64,000 bases of DNA from Agarivorans albus (GTDB lineage Bacteria > Pseudomonadota > Gammaproteobacteria > Enterobacterales > Celerinatantimonadaceae): assembly GCF_019670105.1 (NCBI RefSeq), contig NZ_AP023032.1:4348001-4412000 (forward strand). The letters are read 5' to 3'. Shown piece by piece: positions 36,501-45,226 of this stretch (positions are counted from its first letter, which is position 1; every line of letters begins with the position of its first letter). Below the pieces are notes generated by a model. That model saw nothing but the letters and a program-made list of their open reading frames with translations. It ran no database searches and had not been told where the DNA came from. The position numbers were made by a program, and so were the translations under genes.

Positions 36501-36651
36501 AAGCGGTGCTTACTGTAATAACCGTGTTGGTTAGCTCTGGATACTCGCGAATTTGCAGCTTAAATACTGATTGAATACCAATAATCAGCAGCAGCAAACT
36601 TAAAGACAGCGCTAATATCGGTCGCCGAATAAAAATATCGGTAAATCTCAT
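33580..36651 (-). CDS. RND multidrug efflux permease (HAE1 type)
   Basis: A 1023-aa inner-membrane RND pump, the normal length of AcrB-type HAE1 proteins. It starts MRFTDIFIRRPILALSLSLLLL. The proton-relay acids are present in GLVVDDAIVVVENV (TM4), and the matching Lys in VGLITKHGILMCEV (TM10). Two large periplasmic loops are in the expected places. It is the last gene of a tetR-MFP-RND operon. No outer-membrane TolC-like gene is adjacent, so a shared TolC is assumed. The substrate range cannot be predicted. Confidence 0.93.
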   Translation of the reverse strand: MRFTDIFIRRPILALSLSLLLLIIGIQSVFKLQIREYPELTNTVITVSTAYYGAPAEVIQGFITQPLQQSIAEADNLDFLESNSSMGSSTITAYMKTGADPDAALSEIMAKVNAVRARLPSEALDPNISRSTGSSTSIMYIAFSSDELKAAQIVDYVNRNVQPQMVTVTGVAKANVYGPQLSMRVWLDPVKLANHKLTAAEVVNALQNNNFRSAPGQAKSRFFLYNVEADTDLKTRAEFEQLIVARSESGIVRLNDVAELELDAARETVRAKADAQTAVVVAIDPTPTANPLTVAKLITEMLPDLEANLPDSMGMQVLYDSTEYIESSINEVLTTIVEATIIVVVVIFLFMGNLRAVLIPVIAIPLSLIGVCLAMQALGFSLNLLTLLAMVLAIGLVVDDAIVVVENVDRHIRQGMKPFDAAIVGTREIALPVISMTITLAAVYSPIAMVEGLTGVLFAEFALTLAGAVVVSGFVALTLSPVMCSVLLKHNPNPGRFEVGVHKFLDSLDSGYDKLVGGVLKYRPVVVIFAIIVMGSLYPLLKIIPTELAPAEDKGAAMIMANGPAGANIDYMDQYTTEVGRRGMALDDIASAFTLAGIPSATQGLGFLNTTLWEDRTMSQDELVKAIQAETADIAGVSVASFPLPVLPGASGGFPVQFVLQGTGDYRTLVSLAQELQQAAMQSGYFVFTDLDTKFQTATLDIKVNRDKAGAYGVKMADIASTLGTLMGDGYINHINYDGRSYEVIPQVKREDRLSPEAIGQFYVKTVDGSPVPLVNLIEWDLTGQPSSLLQMNQTNSVTLNGALMPGQTMGDALKFLEQKSAEILPKGYGFEYKGESRQFVQEGSALYATFGLALAIIFLVLAAQFESIRDPIVIMVSVPLAICGALLMMGWGLASLNIYTQIGMITLVGLITKHGILMCEVAKERQILKGEDKITAIRHAARIRLRAILMTTISMVAGLVPLLLAVGPGAAARFDIGMVICAGLSIGTIFTLFVLPVIYSYLGANHKPVPSVDHLVGDTVAD

Positions 36652-36662
36652 GACCTACGCTC

Positions 36663-37784
36663 CTAATCTTTTGGCAAGTTTTGGTCGCGTTGTACGAAGC
36701 TATCTTCAACAATACGAACCACAGCCCCGTTACGTAAACGCACTTGACCAGAAACCACTACTTGCTCGCCGGCGTTCACGCCTTTATCGATTACAGCAAC
36801 ATCGCCGCGACGTTCACCCACCGTTACTGAACGTTGCTTAGCAATTAAGGTTTCGCTGCCGTCGTCTGCGGTTTCACTTTCTAGCACGTAAATAGATTCA
36901 CCGTATAAGGAAAACGAAATAGCCTGCTGTGGCACCACAATTTGATTAGGCTGCACCGCTTGCCAAATACGTACACTGGCGTACATGCCAGACCGTAAAA
37001 GCCCTTCAGCATTTGGAATGGTAGCCTGTACCTGAATCACACCACTTTGAGGGTCAACGGTAGGTTCAATGGTAGTGATTTTGCCTTTAAACCACTGCGC
37101 AGGATAAGCATCAGAGTTAAGCTCAATCTCGGTACCAACATTGATAAGCGATATGTCTTTTTGCGGCACAATAAAGCGCAGCAACATATGATCGAGGTTC
37201 TCTAAACGAGCAATGTCGTCACCCGCTTGCAAGTATTGACCAAGGTTGATTTGGCGAATGCCCATTACACCGTTAAACGGAGCGCGAATATCACGGCGCT
37301 CAATAGTGGCTTTAAGTGCTTCAATATCACTGACCAAGGCAAGGTAGTTTGCTTCCGAGTCGTCAAACTGGGTTTGCGAAACCGAACCACGATCCAGCAA
37401 GGTTTTATTGCGCTCCATTTGGCGCTTAACCGCTGGAAGCTTGGCCTTAGCACTAGCCAGGTTGGCTTTTTCAACGTCAGCTTCTAGGCTCACCAATAGT
37501 TCACCCGCTTTTACTGTGTCACCCGAAGTAAAGTGAATTTTAGTCACCAATCCAGCCACTGAGCTACTAATATTCACACCTTGGTAGGGCTCAATAAATC
37601 CAATTGATTCAATTGCTGGCTGCCAGTCTTCTGCATTAGCTGTAGCCACTTCCACAGGCATTTCTGGCACCGGACGATTAGCCATAAATTCGGCAATCAT
37701 CTTTTGTTTGAATAGGTAAAAACCAAACACGCTACCAAACAGAATCACTGTTATGACTAGCATGATTGCCATCCATTTTTTCAT
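36663..37784 (-). CDS. RND efflux periplasmic adaptor (MFP)
   Basis: The start is placed at the ATG at 37784, six bases after GGAG, giving 373 aa. The upstream TTG frame is less likely. There is an N-terminal membrane anchor (MAIMLVITVILFGSVFGFYLF), then the lipoyl-like segment (GLVTKIHFTSGDTVKAGELLV), a coiled-coil hairpin (ANLASAKAKLPAVKRQMERNK), and beta-barrel parts with NGVMGIRQINLGQYLQAG. It links the RND pump to the outer-membrane channel. It ends 11 bp before the pump gene. Confidence 0.92.
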   Translation of the reverse strand: MKKWMAIMLVITVILFGSVFGFYLFKQKMIAEFMANRPVPEMPVEVATANAEDWQPAIESIGFIEPYQGVNISSSVAGLVTKIHFTSGDTVKAGELLVSLEADVEKANLASAKAKLPAVKRQMERNKTLLDRGSVSQTQFDDSEANYLALVSDIEALKATIERRDIRAPFNGVMGIRQINLGQYLQAGDDIARLENLDHMLLRFIVPQKDISLINVGTEIELNSDAYPAQWFKGKITTIEPTVDPQSGVIQVQATIPNAEGLLRSGMYASVRIWQAVQPNQIVVPQQAISFSLYGESIYVLESETADDGSETLIAKQRSVTVGERRGDVAVIDKGVNAGEQVVVSGQVRLRNGAVVRIVEDSFVQRDQNLPKD

Positions 37785-37799
37785 TTCCCACTCCAATCA

Positions 37800-38366
37800 C
37801 TAAGGGTGTATGGTAATAGCATCCCAGCTAGCTAAAAGCGCGGCATCCATGTCTTGCTTTGTAAAATTCGCTTCTCGAAGTTGAGAAAAGCGACAAATTT
37901 CGAGTATTTGGCCAAAGGCCAAGGCGTATAACATTTCGCCTGGTAAAGGTTTAAAGCAGCCTTGTTCGACACCACGGCTAAAAAAAAGTTTTACCGGTTT
38001 AAATAATTCCTGGATAAGCGCTTTGTGACGAGCATTCTTAGGCAAGGTCTCTAAATGGACCCACAAGCGTTGCACATTCACATTTTCTTGATGGTAGTGT
38101 AGTGCATTTAGCCACAAACGACTGTGGCACTCTTGTAAGCTCTGTGCCGTATTAACATCTGCCAAAAAGGCCTCGGCAAACAAACGCAAATTACGCTCAT
38201 GAAGCTCCGCCATCAACTCGTCTTTATCTTTAAAATACAAATAGATGGTACCGGTCGCTACTTTTGCCTGCTTGGCCACGCGGTGAATAGACACAGCCTC
38301 AAGCCCTGATTTGTTAATCAGCGCCTCAGCTGCCATCAATATACGTACGCGTTTATCGGAAATCAT
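37800..38366 (-). CDS. TetR-family repressor of the efflux operon
   Basis: A TetR-family regulator with an N-terminal helix-turn-helix (RILMAAEALINKSGLEAVSIHRVAKQAKVATGTIYLYFKDKDEL) and a ligand-binding C-terminal part. The start is uncertain: ATG codons at 38366 and 38378 are possible and neither has a strong ribosome site. I chose the one just before the DNA-binding domain. It is followed 15 bp later by the MFP gene. Two palindromes in front of it (38372-38385 and 38426-38439) are natural autoregulatory operators. Confidence 0.85.
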   Translation of the reverse strand: MISDKRVRILMAAEALINKSGLEAVSIHRVAKQAKVATGTIYLYFKDKDELMAELHERNLRLFAEAFLADVNTAQSLQECHSRLWLNALHYHQENVNVQRLWVHLETLPKNARHKALIQELFKPVKLFFSRGVEQGCFKPLPGEMLYALAFGQILEICRFSQLREANFTKQDMDAALLASWDAITIHP

Positions 38367-38371
38367 AAAAA

Positions 38372-38385
38372 TGAACATTTGTTCA
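38372..38385. promoter_or_regulatory. Probable TetR operator 1
   Basis: TGAACATTTGTTCA is an inverted repeat directly in front of the tetR coding region. The left half-site overlaps one of the possible start codons. Confidence 0.6.
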
Positions 38386-38425
38386 GTATTTTTCGCGATT
38401 ATATTCCTCATCAAAAAACAATCAA

Positions 38426-38439
38426 TGAATAATTGTTCA
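38426..38439. promoter_or_regulatory. Probable TetR operator 2
   Basis: TGAATAATTGTTCA shares both half-sites with operator 1 except one base, and lies 40 bp further upstream. The pair is placed to control tetR and the efflux genes. Confidence 0.6.
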
Positions 38440-38545
38440 TTTTACGAATTCTTACCTTTGTTAAAGAATATGAAAGCGTTAAAGCGGCGTAGATCAGCCC
38501 TCTCTGATCGGCTAAAATGCACGGCCCGTTTAGAAGGAAAGCTCC

Positions 38546-40573
38546 GTGAAGTTAAATCCCGCACAAGATAAAGCCGTTAGTTATGTATCTGGCCCCTGCT
38601 TAGTATTAGCAGGCGCAGGCAGTGGTAAAACACGGGTTATTACCAACAAAATTGCTCATTTGATTCAAAACTGTGGCTATAAGGCAAAAAACATTGCCGC
38701 GGTAACCTTCACCAACAAAGCCGCCCGCGAGATGAAAGAACGTGTCGGCCAAACCATGGGGCGTAAAGAATCTCGGGGATTACGGGTATGTACCTTCCAT
38801 ACCTTGGGTTTAGACATTATTCGTCGTGAATACCGCAGCCTAAAGCTAAAACCTAACTTCTCGTTATTTGATGACCAAGACCAAATGGCCTTGCTTAAAG
38901 AGCTCACCGAAAAACAACTCGAAGGCGACAAAGACTTATTAAAGCAACTACTAAGCTGCATCTCTAACTGGAAAAATGATCTGGTGCTACCGGCACAAGC
39001 GGTGGCAAGAGCAACCGGCCAAAGCCAGCAAGAGCAATTGTTTGCCCACATGTACGAAGCCTATCAGCGTCAGCTTACCGCCTATAACGCACTAGACTTT
39101 GATGACCTAATTTTAATGCCTACGCTATTGCTCACGCACGACGCAGCAGTACGTAAACGTTGGCAAGATACCATTCAATATTTATTGGTAGATGAGTATC
39201 AAGATACCAATACCAGCCAGTATCAGCTGGTAAAATTAATTACCCAGGAGCGCGCATGCTTCACCGTGGTGGGTGACGATGACCAGAGCATTTACTCTTG
39301 GCGTGGTGCGCAGCCTAAAAACTTGATGCAGCTGCAAAAAGATTTCCCCGCTTTAGAAGTGATCATGCTGGAGCAAAACTATCGCTCAACCCAGCGGATA
39401 CTAAAGTGCGCCAACATTCTTATCGAAAACAATGAGCATATTTTCGAGAAATCTCTGTTCTCCGAGTTAGCCTACGGTGAACCGCTTAAGATTCTCTTTG
39501 CGAAAACCGAAGAACAAGAATCTGAGCGGGTAGTGGCCGAGTTAATTGGTCACCGCTTTATGAATAACGCCAATTACCAAGATTACGCCATTTTATACCG
39601 CGGCAATCACCAGTCTCGGCTGCTCGAAAAAACCTTAATGAACAACCGTGTTCCCTATAAAATTAGTGGCGGTACCTCGTTTTTTGCCCGCGCCGAAATC
39701 AAAGACATCATGGCCTATCTACGGGTATTGGTGAACCAAGACGACGACAACGCCTTGCTGCGTATCATCAATACGCCACGTCGAGAAATTGGCCCAACTA
39801 CCTTAGAAAAAGTGGGTACCTACGCCAACGAGCAACAAATCAGCTTGTTTGCAGCAACTACCCACATAGCTATGACCAGCATTTTGCCCACCCGAGCACT
39901 TAATGCGGTGAATGAGTTTAGTCAGTGGTTATTGGCATTAGCCGAGCGTGTTGAGCGAGGAGATGCTCAGCAAGCTGTACGCGACATGATCCGTGATATT
40001 CACTACGAAGACTTCCTTTACGAAACCAGCCCCAGCCCTAAAGCTGCAGAAATGCGCATGAAGAATGTCTCAGAGCTATTTCGCTGGGTAAGTGGCATGC
40101 TCGAAGGTGATAACGACAATGAGCCAATGACCTTGCCACAAGTGGTGAATCGGCTGATTTTACGCGACATGATGGAACGTGGCGAAGAAGACGAAGAAAG
40201 CGATCAGGTTCAATTAATGACCTTACACGCCTCAAAAGGTTTGGAGTTTCCTTACGTCTACCTCATCGGCATGGAAGAAGGTTTATTGCCGCACCAAAGC
40301 AGTATTGATGAAGACAATGTAGAAGAAGAACGTCGCCTTGCTTATGTTGGGATTACTCGGGCCCAGCGCGAACTCACCTTCACCTTAACTAAAGAGCGTC
40401 GCCAGTTTGGCGAGCTAATCAAACCAGAACCAAGCCGTTTTTTATACGAACTGCCACAAAACGATTTAGTGTGGGAGCAACGCCGTAAAAAGGAAACCGC
40501 TGAAGAACGCCAAGAAAAAGGCAACAAAGGCATTGCTGCGTTGCGAGCCGCGCTCAACAAAAACAACAGCTAA
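38546..40573 (+). CDS. rep: ATP-dependent DNA helicase Rep
   Basis: A 675-aa UvrD/Rep superfamily 1A helicase, 3'-5', which helps replication forks pass protein blocks. The start is GTG at 38546 with AAGGA upstream. Motifs: Q-motif region [16 protein letters not shown], Walker [27 protein letters not shown] (Ia), [10 protein letters not shown] (Walker B), [15 protein letters not shown] (III), LEQNYRST (IV), [19 protein letters not shown] (V) and [14 protein letters not shown] (VI). The length and the [17 protein letters not shown] segment fit Rep more than UvrD. Confidence 0.93.
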   Translation: MKLNPAQDKAVSYVSGPCLVLAGAGSGKTRVITNKIAHLIQNCGYKAKNIAAVTFTNKAAREMKERVGQTMGRKESRGLRVCTFHTLGLDIIRREYRSLKLKPNFSLFDDQDQMALLKELTEKQLEGDKDLLKQLLSCISNWKNDLVLPAQAVARATGQSQQEQLFAHMYEAYQRQLTAYNALDFDDLILMPTLLLTHDAAVRKRWQDTIQYLLVDEYQDTNTSQYQLVKLITQERACFTVVGDDDQSIYSWRGAQPKNLMQLQKDFPALEVIMLEQNYRSTQRILKCANILIENNEHIFEKSLFSELAYGEPLKILFAKTEEQESERVVAELIGHRFMNNANYQDYAILYRGNHQSRLLEKTLMNNRVPYKISGGTSFFARAEIKDIMAYLRVLVNQDDDNALLRIINTPRREIGPTTLEKVGTYANEQQISLFAATTHIAMTSILPTRALNAVNEFSQWLLALAERVERGDAQQAVRDMIRDIHYEDFLYETSPSPKAAEMRMKNVSELFRWVSGMLEGDNDNEPMTLPQVVNRLILRDMMERGEEDEESDQVQLMTLHASKGLEFPYVYLIGMEEGLLPHQSSIDEDNVEEERRLAYVGITRAQRELTFTLTKERRQFGELIKPEPSRFLYELPQNDLVWEQRRKKETAEERQEKGNKGIAALRAALNKNNS

Positions 40574-40611
40574 ATTACACCATCCTTAGTTAATTAACAT
40601 CATTTGGTCAT

Positions 40612-40634
40612 ATTTAAGATCAACGATCTTAAAT
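40612..40634. promoter_or_regulatory. Perfect 10-bp inverted repeat after rep
   Basis: ATTTAAGATC and GATCTTAAAT are separated by 3 bases, without a T tract. It lies between rep and the kinase-like gene, about 135 bp before the latter. It is more likely an operator than a terminator. Confidence 0.4.
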
Positions 40635-40769
40635 GTGATCCTGCGCTAATTACCTTCTAAAGGCACAACATATTTGTGACCGAAACGGTTTTCATCCCAT
40701 AAAAGCGCCTTACTCCAAGGTTTTATGAGAATAAACTCACAAAAAAGTAATCAAGGATGGAGAGTACTG

Positions 40770-41870
40770 ATGAATGCATTAGTTGAACAACGTCAACAAG
40801 CTCAACTGCATTTTCAACAAGGTGAGCAGAATATTATAGTGGGTGATGCCGCTGCCTGCCCCTTGCCGCCAGAACAATTGGCTGCGCTAGACGCAGACTC
40901 TCCCTACGTAGTAGAAGTATTCGAAGGTGGTTTAACCGCTGTTGTATATCATTTATGTATTAATGGTCGCCATTACAACCTCAAGAAACGTCGCGCTCAA
41001 GCCTTAGTGCACAATGTGGATGGTGAAACCTCTTTTCTCAACGAAGTACAACGCCGCCGAGATATTCAAGCACTTAAAGACAAACCAAGCACAGCTAAAG
41101 CCTACCAACATATCGTAACCACCTTGTATGCCAACTATCGCCTTGGTTTTATGTTGTCACCTTGGATTGAAGGTAAACCATTGTGTAGCTTTAGTCGTGA
41201 GATTTTTAGGCAGATCTTCGACACCCAATTTGCTTTAGAACAAGCAGGTTTAATGGAGTGGGATTTATCTCCTGGCAACATCATTTACGACGGCCGACAA
41301 ATCCACTTGTTCGACTTTGGTTACATGTATCCTTACGATCCATTAGAGCACTTTAATAGTGATGGCTTAGCAGCACCGGATTTTCACGCAGTAGAGCGCT
41401 TAGAAACGCGCAATGTATTTGGTTACCTGCTGCGCTATCAAGATGTAATGACCGCTGCCGACCAACTCGCGATTTATCGTGAGCTAAAAGAAGCCGCCTT
41501 AGATGTTTATACCCAAAAGCTCATTTGGCTAAAACAAAACTATGCTCAGCCTGCAATTATCCAATGGCAAACAGAAATTATTGAACGCTGGGAATATGCG
41601 TTAGACAACGAGCGTTCACTGAAAAATCTATTTATTGCAGAAAGCTTCCGCTCCCACTGTTTAGACATTGCCGACGACATTAGTGGCAAGAGCTGCACCC
41701 CAATGACCTTAAAGCGCATCGACAAAGTCATCACCATGGCTGCCACTGTTTATTTACAGCTTCAAAACAACGGCGCGCTGTTGTTTGACAACGCAGAGCT
41801 GGAGCAGGTCGACCTAATCAAAAAATACCAAGATTACCGTCAACTAGCGGCCCAGTACCAACAGAAATAA
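40770..41870 (+). CDS. Protein-kinase-like fold protein, function unknown
   Basis: From the ATG at 40770 (GGAG eight bases upstream) the product is 366 aa and cytosolic. It keeps the full set of kinase-fold landmarks: a Gly-containing loop (FEGGLTAVVY, 51-60), Lys72/73 in YNLKKRR, Glu92 in FLNEVQRR, the catalytic-loop-like WDLSPGNIIYD (Asp165, Asn170) and FDFGYM (Asp182). The last 150 residues are helical and unfamiliar. It could phosphorylate protein or a small molecule. No partner gene is adjacent. Confidence 0.7.
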   Translation: MNALVEQRQQAQLHFQQGEQNIIVGDAAACPLPPEQLAALDADSPYVVEVFEGGLTAVVYHLCINGRHYNLKKRRAQALVHNVDGETSFLNEVQRRRDIQALKDKPSTAKAYQHIVTTLYANYRLGFMLSPWIEGKPLCSFSREIFRQIFDTQFALEQAGLMEWDLSPGNIIYDGRQIHLFDFGYMYPYDPLEHFNSDGLAAPDFHAVERLETRNVFGYLLRYQDVMTAADQLAIYRELKEAALDVYTQKLIWLKQNYAQPAIIQWQTEIIERWEYALDNERSLKNLFIAESFRSHCLDIADDISGKSCTPMTLKRIDKVITMAATVYLQLQNNGALLFDNAELEQVDLIKKYQDYRQLAAQYQQK

Positions 41871-41902
41871 ATTCTACAATTCAAACCGTTAAGCTTTATT
41901 TA

Positions 41903-41932
41903 CAAAGGCATCAACTTATCTTGATGCCTTTG
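41903..41932 (+). terminator. Hairpin after kinase-like gene
   Basis: CAAAGGCATCAA and TTGATGCCTTTG form a perfect 12-bp stem with a 6-base loop. The T tract is short, so termination is probable but not certain. Confidence 0.65.
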
Positions 41933-42145
41933 TGATGACAGGCTCACATTTCTGTACATTTTTTATCCTTCCTTTATGTTTTTTCTCTAACATTGCTATA
42001 GCCATGGCCAGCAGAATGATCTGCGCTGTGGTCGAACAACTATAACAATGATTAAAAACCACTAGCGTTGAGCGAATTTACAAAATTTTCGCCATAACCG
42101 GGTGGTTAAAAATACAGCAAGAAAAACAGTATAAGGAAAGGATCC

Positions 42146-45100
42146 ATGAACAAGTTAACAATCGCTCTCGCGGGGGCGACGTTGCTGTCTGCGCCTGTGG
42201 CAGCCGAATGGAACTTTAGGGGTACGCCAAACCAATGGCAATCCACTCCCCTTGCGGTAGTTTCAGGAACCGAATACACCACTTGCCAAAGTTTTGGTAG
42301 CAATGACCCACGCTTTAAAATCGATCGCTTTGGCGACTGGAACGAAGCCTACCCTAGCGCCGATGTGCGGGTTGATGCTAACAAGAGCTATAACATTAGT
42401 TTTTTTAGCGACAGCAAAAATATAAGCACTACAGAAGTTGCAAGCTGTGGAGAGATAGAGCCACCAGAGGATAGCTGGTTCTATCGCGGTACTTCCAATG
42501 GTTGGACTGCCACAGCCATGACCAGCAGCGATAACCTAAACTTTTGTACTACCCAGAGTTTTGCTAACGATAACCCACGTTTCAAAATCGACCATTATGG
42601 CGATTGGAACGAAGCTTACCCAACAGCAGACTTTATAGTAACTGGCAATGCTAGCTACCAGATTTGTTTTAACGCCGATTCAAAACAAATCACTGCAACG
42701 CCAACCACCACAGAAGATACTCAAGCCCCTACAGTAAGCGCTAATCCTGCAGCGGGTTCTTACACCCAAGCTCAGCAAATCAGCTTAACTGTTAGCGATA
42801 ATCAAGACAGTGCGCCCAATATCTACTGCACTACCGATGGCTCAATACCTACTCAAGCTTCACCGCTATGTAACAATGCAAACTTCACTGCTAGCGATGT
42901 CGTGGCCAGCGGCGTTGATTTAAGCCTAAAAGTACTTGCGGTTGATGAAAGCGGTAACTCCGCAGTGAGTAGTTTTGATTACACCATTAGCGACGCCCCA
43001 GCAGATACTTGGTACTTCCGCGGCACACCTAATGGTTGGCAAACCACTGCAATGACCACCAGCGATGGCAACAACTATTGCACCACTCAAAGTTTTGGCA
43101 GCAATAACCCGCGCTTTAAAGTGGATCACTTTGGCGATTGGACCGAAAATTATCCAAGCGCTGATGTAACGGTTAATCCAGATACCACCTACGATATTTG
43201 TTTTGATGCCAGCAGCAAACAAATCACCACAACAGAGATTGAAGGTGAAGACACAAAAGCCCCTGTGGTTAGCGCCTCTCCATCAGGCGGCCGTTACGCC
43301 ACCGCGCAACAAATTAGCTTAAGTGTTAGCGACAACCAAGATCCAGCGCCTAAGCTTTATTGCACCACCGACGGCAGCATACCCACTACCACACTCAGTC
43401 AATGCAACCAACAGAGCTTTACCGCCGAAGATATCCTAGTTGATGGGATTGATTTGGTATTAAAAGTATTGGCTGTAGATGCCAGTGGTAATCAGGGTGT
43501 AACCACCTTTAACTACACCATTGACCCTAACATCACCAGCAGCGGCGACTTCCGTGAAGAAAATGTTTACTTCATCATGACCGACCGTTTTGCAGATGGT
43601 GATACGAGCAACAACAACATTTGGGGTGACGAGTACTTACCAAATGGTGAAGCTGATAAGTACAACACGAATACCAGCAAAACCGGTCCTTTGTCTTACT
43701 ACCACGGTGGTGATTTCCAAGGCATTATCGATAATCTCGATTACATCCAAGACATGGGCTTTACCGCCATTTGGATTACCCCAGTGGTTAAACAGCCTGA
43801 AGGCCGCCGCTTTAACGCCAACGACGACTACGAGGCTTCCGCCTTCCACGGTTACTGGGGTTACGACTTCGATAAAATCGATCCGCACCTACACTCTTTA
43901 GGTAAAGACAATGATGGCTGGGCAGGTTTTGACGCCTTAGTGGATGCATTGCATTCGCGCGGCATGAAGATCATGCTCGACATCGTGGTAAACCACGGTC
44001 AGCCGGGTCAATCGGTAGTGGGCTCGAAGAGTAAATGGGCCGACCGAGCGCTAGAGATTAAAATGGATGGTCAAACCTGGAATTGGGAAACCAATGACCC
44101 TTACATGGATGGCGCTAAAAATGGCTTCTTTAGCTACGCCAGTACTGGGAATACCTGGTTGATCGACTTGCTCGATTTTAACGAACATGGTGACGATGAC
44201 CAAAACGCGACTAAACATCTAATCAATGTGTATAAGCGCTTTATCGACCATGGCGTAGATGCTTTCCGTATTGATACGGTATCGTATATGACTGCCGATT
44301 TCTGGGAACGATTCACCCTAGAAATGGATGCTCATGCTCGTAGTTTAGGCAACGACAACTTCTACATGGCAGGCGAAGCATGGACAGGCGATCGCAAGTC
44401 GGCGGTTGATCTAATCTACAACGGCCAAGGCAAAAAATTCCATATGTTGGATTTACATGGTTCTTCCATGGACTTCCCAGGTTGGATGGGCAAAGCCTTT
44501 AGAGGGGAAGCAGGGTTTGACGACGGCAATGGCTACGCCCGTATTGCCGGTGCCGATGGCGATGCCTCTGGCATTTACGACCCAACCTATCTAGCTACCT
44601 TTGTAGATAACCACGATGTTACCCGCGCTAACGGTGTATTGAGTGAAACGCAATATCTCAATAATCTAAACTTTATCTACTTGTTCCGCGGTCTGCCGGT
44701 GGTGTTTTACGGCACCGAGGTGCTGTATTCAAGCTGGCCACACTACATTACCACCACCGAAAAAGATGATGTAGTAGCACGTTGGATGCTGGGCTCAGAA
44801 GGAATTAACTTCGCCAAAACTAACCAGCCAACGCTTTATAAGCACTTAAAAATGCTAAATAGCCTGCGCAGCTCTTCTGAAGCCATTCAAAAAGGTCAGC
44901 AAATCGACTTATTGCTAGATGGCGATCATGCTGCATTTGCTCGTGATAATGGGGCAGCTGTAGCTTACGTAGCTCTCACTAAAGGCAGTGGCTTTAGCTA
45001 CACCTTTAATAACATGGCGAATGGTAGCTATCGTTTAATAACGCCAAATACCAACGCCGCCAGCTACAACGAGCAAACCATTACTGTGAGCGGCGGCAGC

Positions 45101-45151
45101 CACTCAGTAACGGTGCCAGCAAACAGCTTTGTGATTTTAGACAAACTATAA
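42146..45151 (+). CDS. Secreted GH13 alpha-amylase-type enzyme with repeated starch-binding modules
   Basis: A 1001-aa secreted protein (signal peptide to about residue 20). Modules in order: two WxFRGTxNxW starch-binding modules (about 21-100 and 110-190), a chitobiase C-terminal-like (CHB_HEX) linker domain (about 205-285), a third starch-binding module (283-370), a second CHB_HEX domain (about 375-465) and a GH13 barrel (about 470-1001). Catalytic residues are visible: Asp710 in FRIDTVSY, Glu744 in AGEAWTG, Asp824 in VDNHDVTR. It cleaves alpha-1,4 glucan. GGAAAGGA precedes the ATG. It is followed 75 bp later by the pullulanase, which shares its N-terminal modules. Confidence 0.88.
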   Translation: MNKLTIALAGATLLSAPVAAEWNFRGTPNQWQSTPLAVVSGTEYTTCQSFGSNDPRFKIDRFGDWNEAYPSADVRVDANKSYNISFFSDSKNISTTEVASCGEIEPPEDSWFYRGTSNGWTATAMTSSDNLNFCTTQSFANDNPRFKIDHYGDWNEAYPTADFIVTGNASYQICFNADSKQITATPTTTEDTQAPTVSANPAAGSYTQAQQISLTVSDNQDSAPNIYCTTDGSIPTQASPLCNNANFTASDVVASGVDLSLKVLAVDESGNSAVSSFDYTISDAPADTWYFRGTPNGWQTTAMTTSDGNNYCTTQSFGSNNPRFKVDHFGDWTENYPSADVTVNPDTTYDICFDASSKQITTTEIEGEDTKAPVVSASPSGGRYATAQQISLSVSDNQDPAPKLYCTTDGSIPTTTLSQCNQQSFTAEDILVDGIDLVLKVLAVDASGNQGVTTFNYTIDPNITSSGDFREENVYFIMTDRFADGDTSNNNIWGDEYLPNGEADKYNTNTSKTGPLSYYHGGDFQGIIDNLDYIQDMGFTAIWITPVVKQPEGRRFNANDDYEASAFHGYWGYDFDKIDPHLHSLGKDNDGWAGFDALVDALHSRGMKIMLDIVVNHGQPGQSVVGSKSKWADRALEIKMDGQTWNWETNDPYMDGAKNGFFSYASTGNTWLIDLLDFNEHGDDDQNATKHLINVYKRFIDHGVDAFRIDTVSYMTADFWERFTLEMDAHARSLGNDNFYMAGEAWTGDRKSAVDLIYNGQGKKFHMLDLHGSSMDFPGWMGKAFRGEAGFDDGNGYARIAGADGDASGIYDPTYLATFVDNHDVTRANGVLSETQYLNNLNFIYLFRGLPVVFYGTEVLYSSWPHYITTTEKDDVVARWMLGSEGINFAKTNQPTLYKHLKMLNSLRSSSEAIQKGQQIDLLLDGDHAAFARDNGAAVAYVALTKGSGFSYTFNNMANGSYRLITPNTNAASYNEQTITVSGGSHSVTVPANSFVILDKL

Positions 45152-45163
45152 ATCTCAATATTC

Positions 45164-45202
45164 CCACCTAGCCATTTTGCTCTGTGCGGAATGGCTGGGT
45201 GG
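45164..45202 (+). other. Hairpin between amylase and pullulanase genes
   Basis: CCACCTAGCCATT and AATGGCTGGGTGG form a 13-bp stem with one G-T pair and a 13-base loop, without a T tract. It lies in the presumed operon mRNA, 25 bp before the pullulanase start, and may stabilise or segment the transcript. Confidence 0.5.
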
Positions 45203-45226
45203 ATTAACTATGGAACAGTTAATATC

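Noticed and set aside
41928-41947. TGTGATGACAGGCTCACA as a CRP site
   Set aside because: The half-sites are 8 bases apart instead of 6 and it overlaps the terminator stem.
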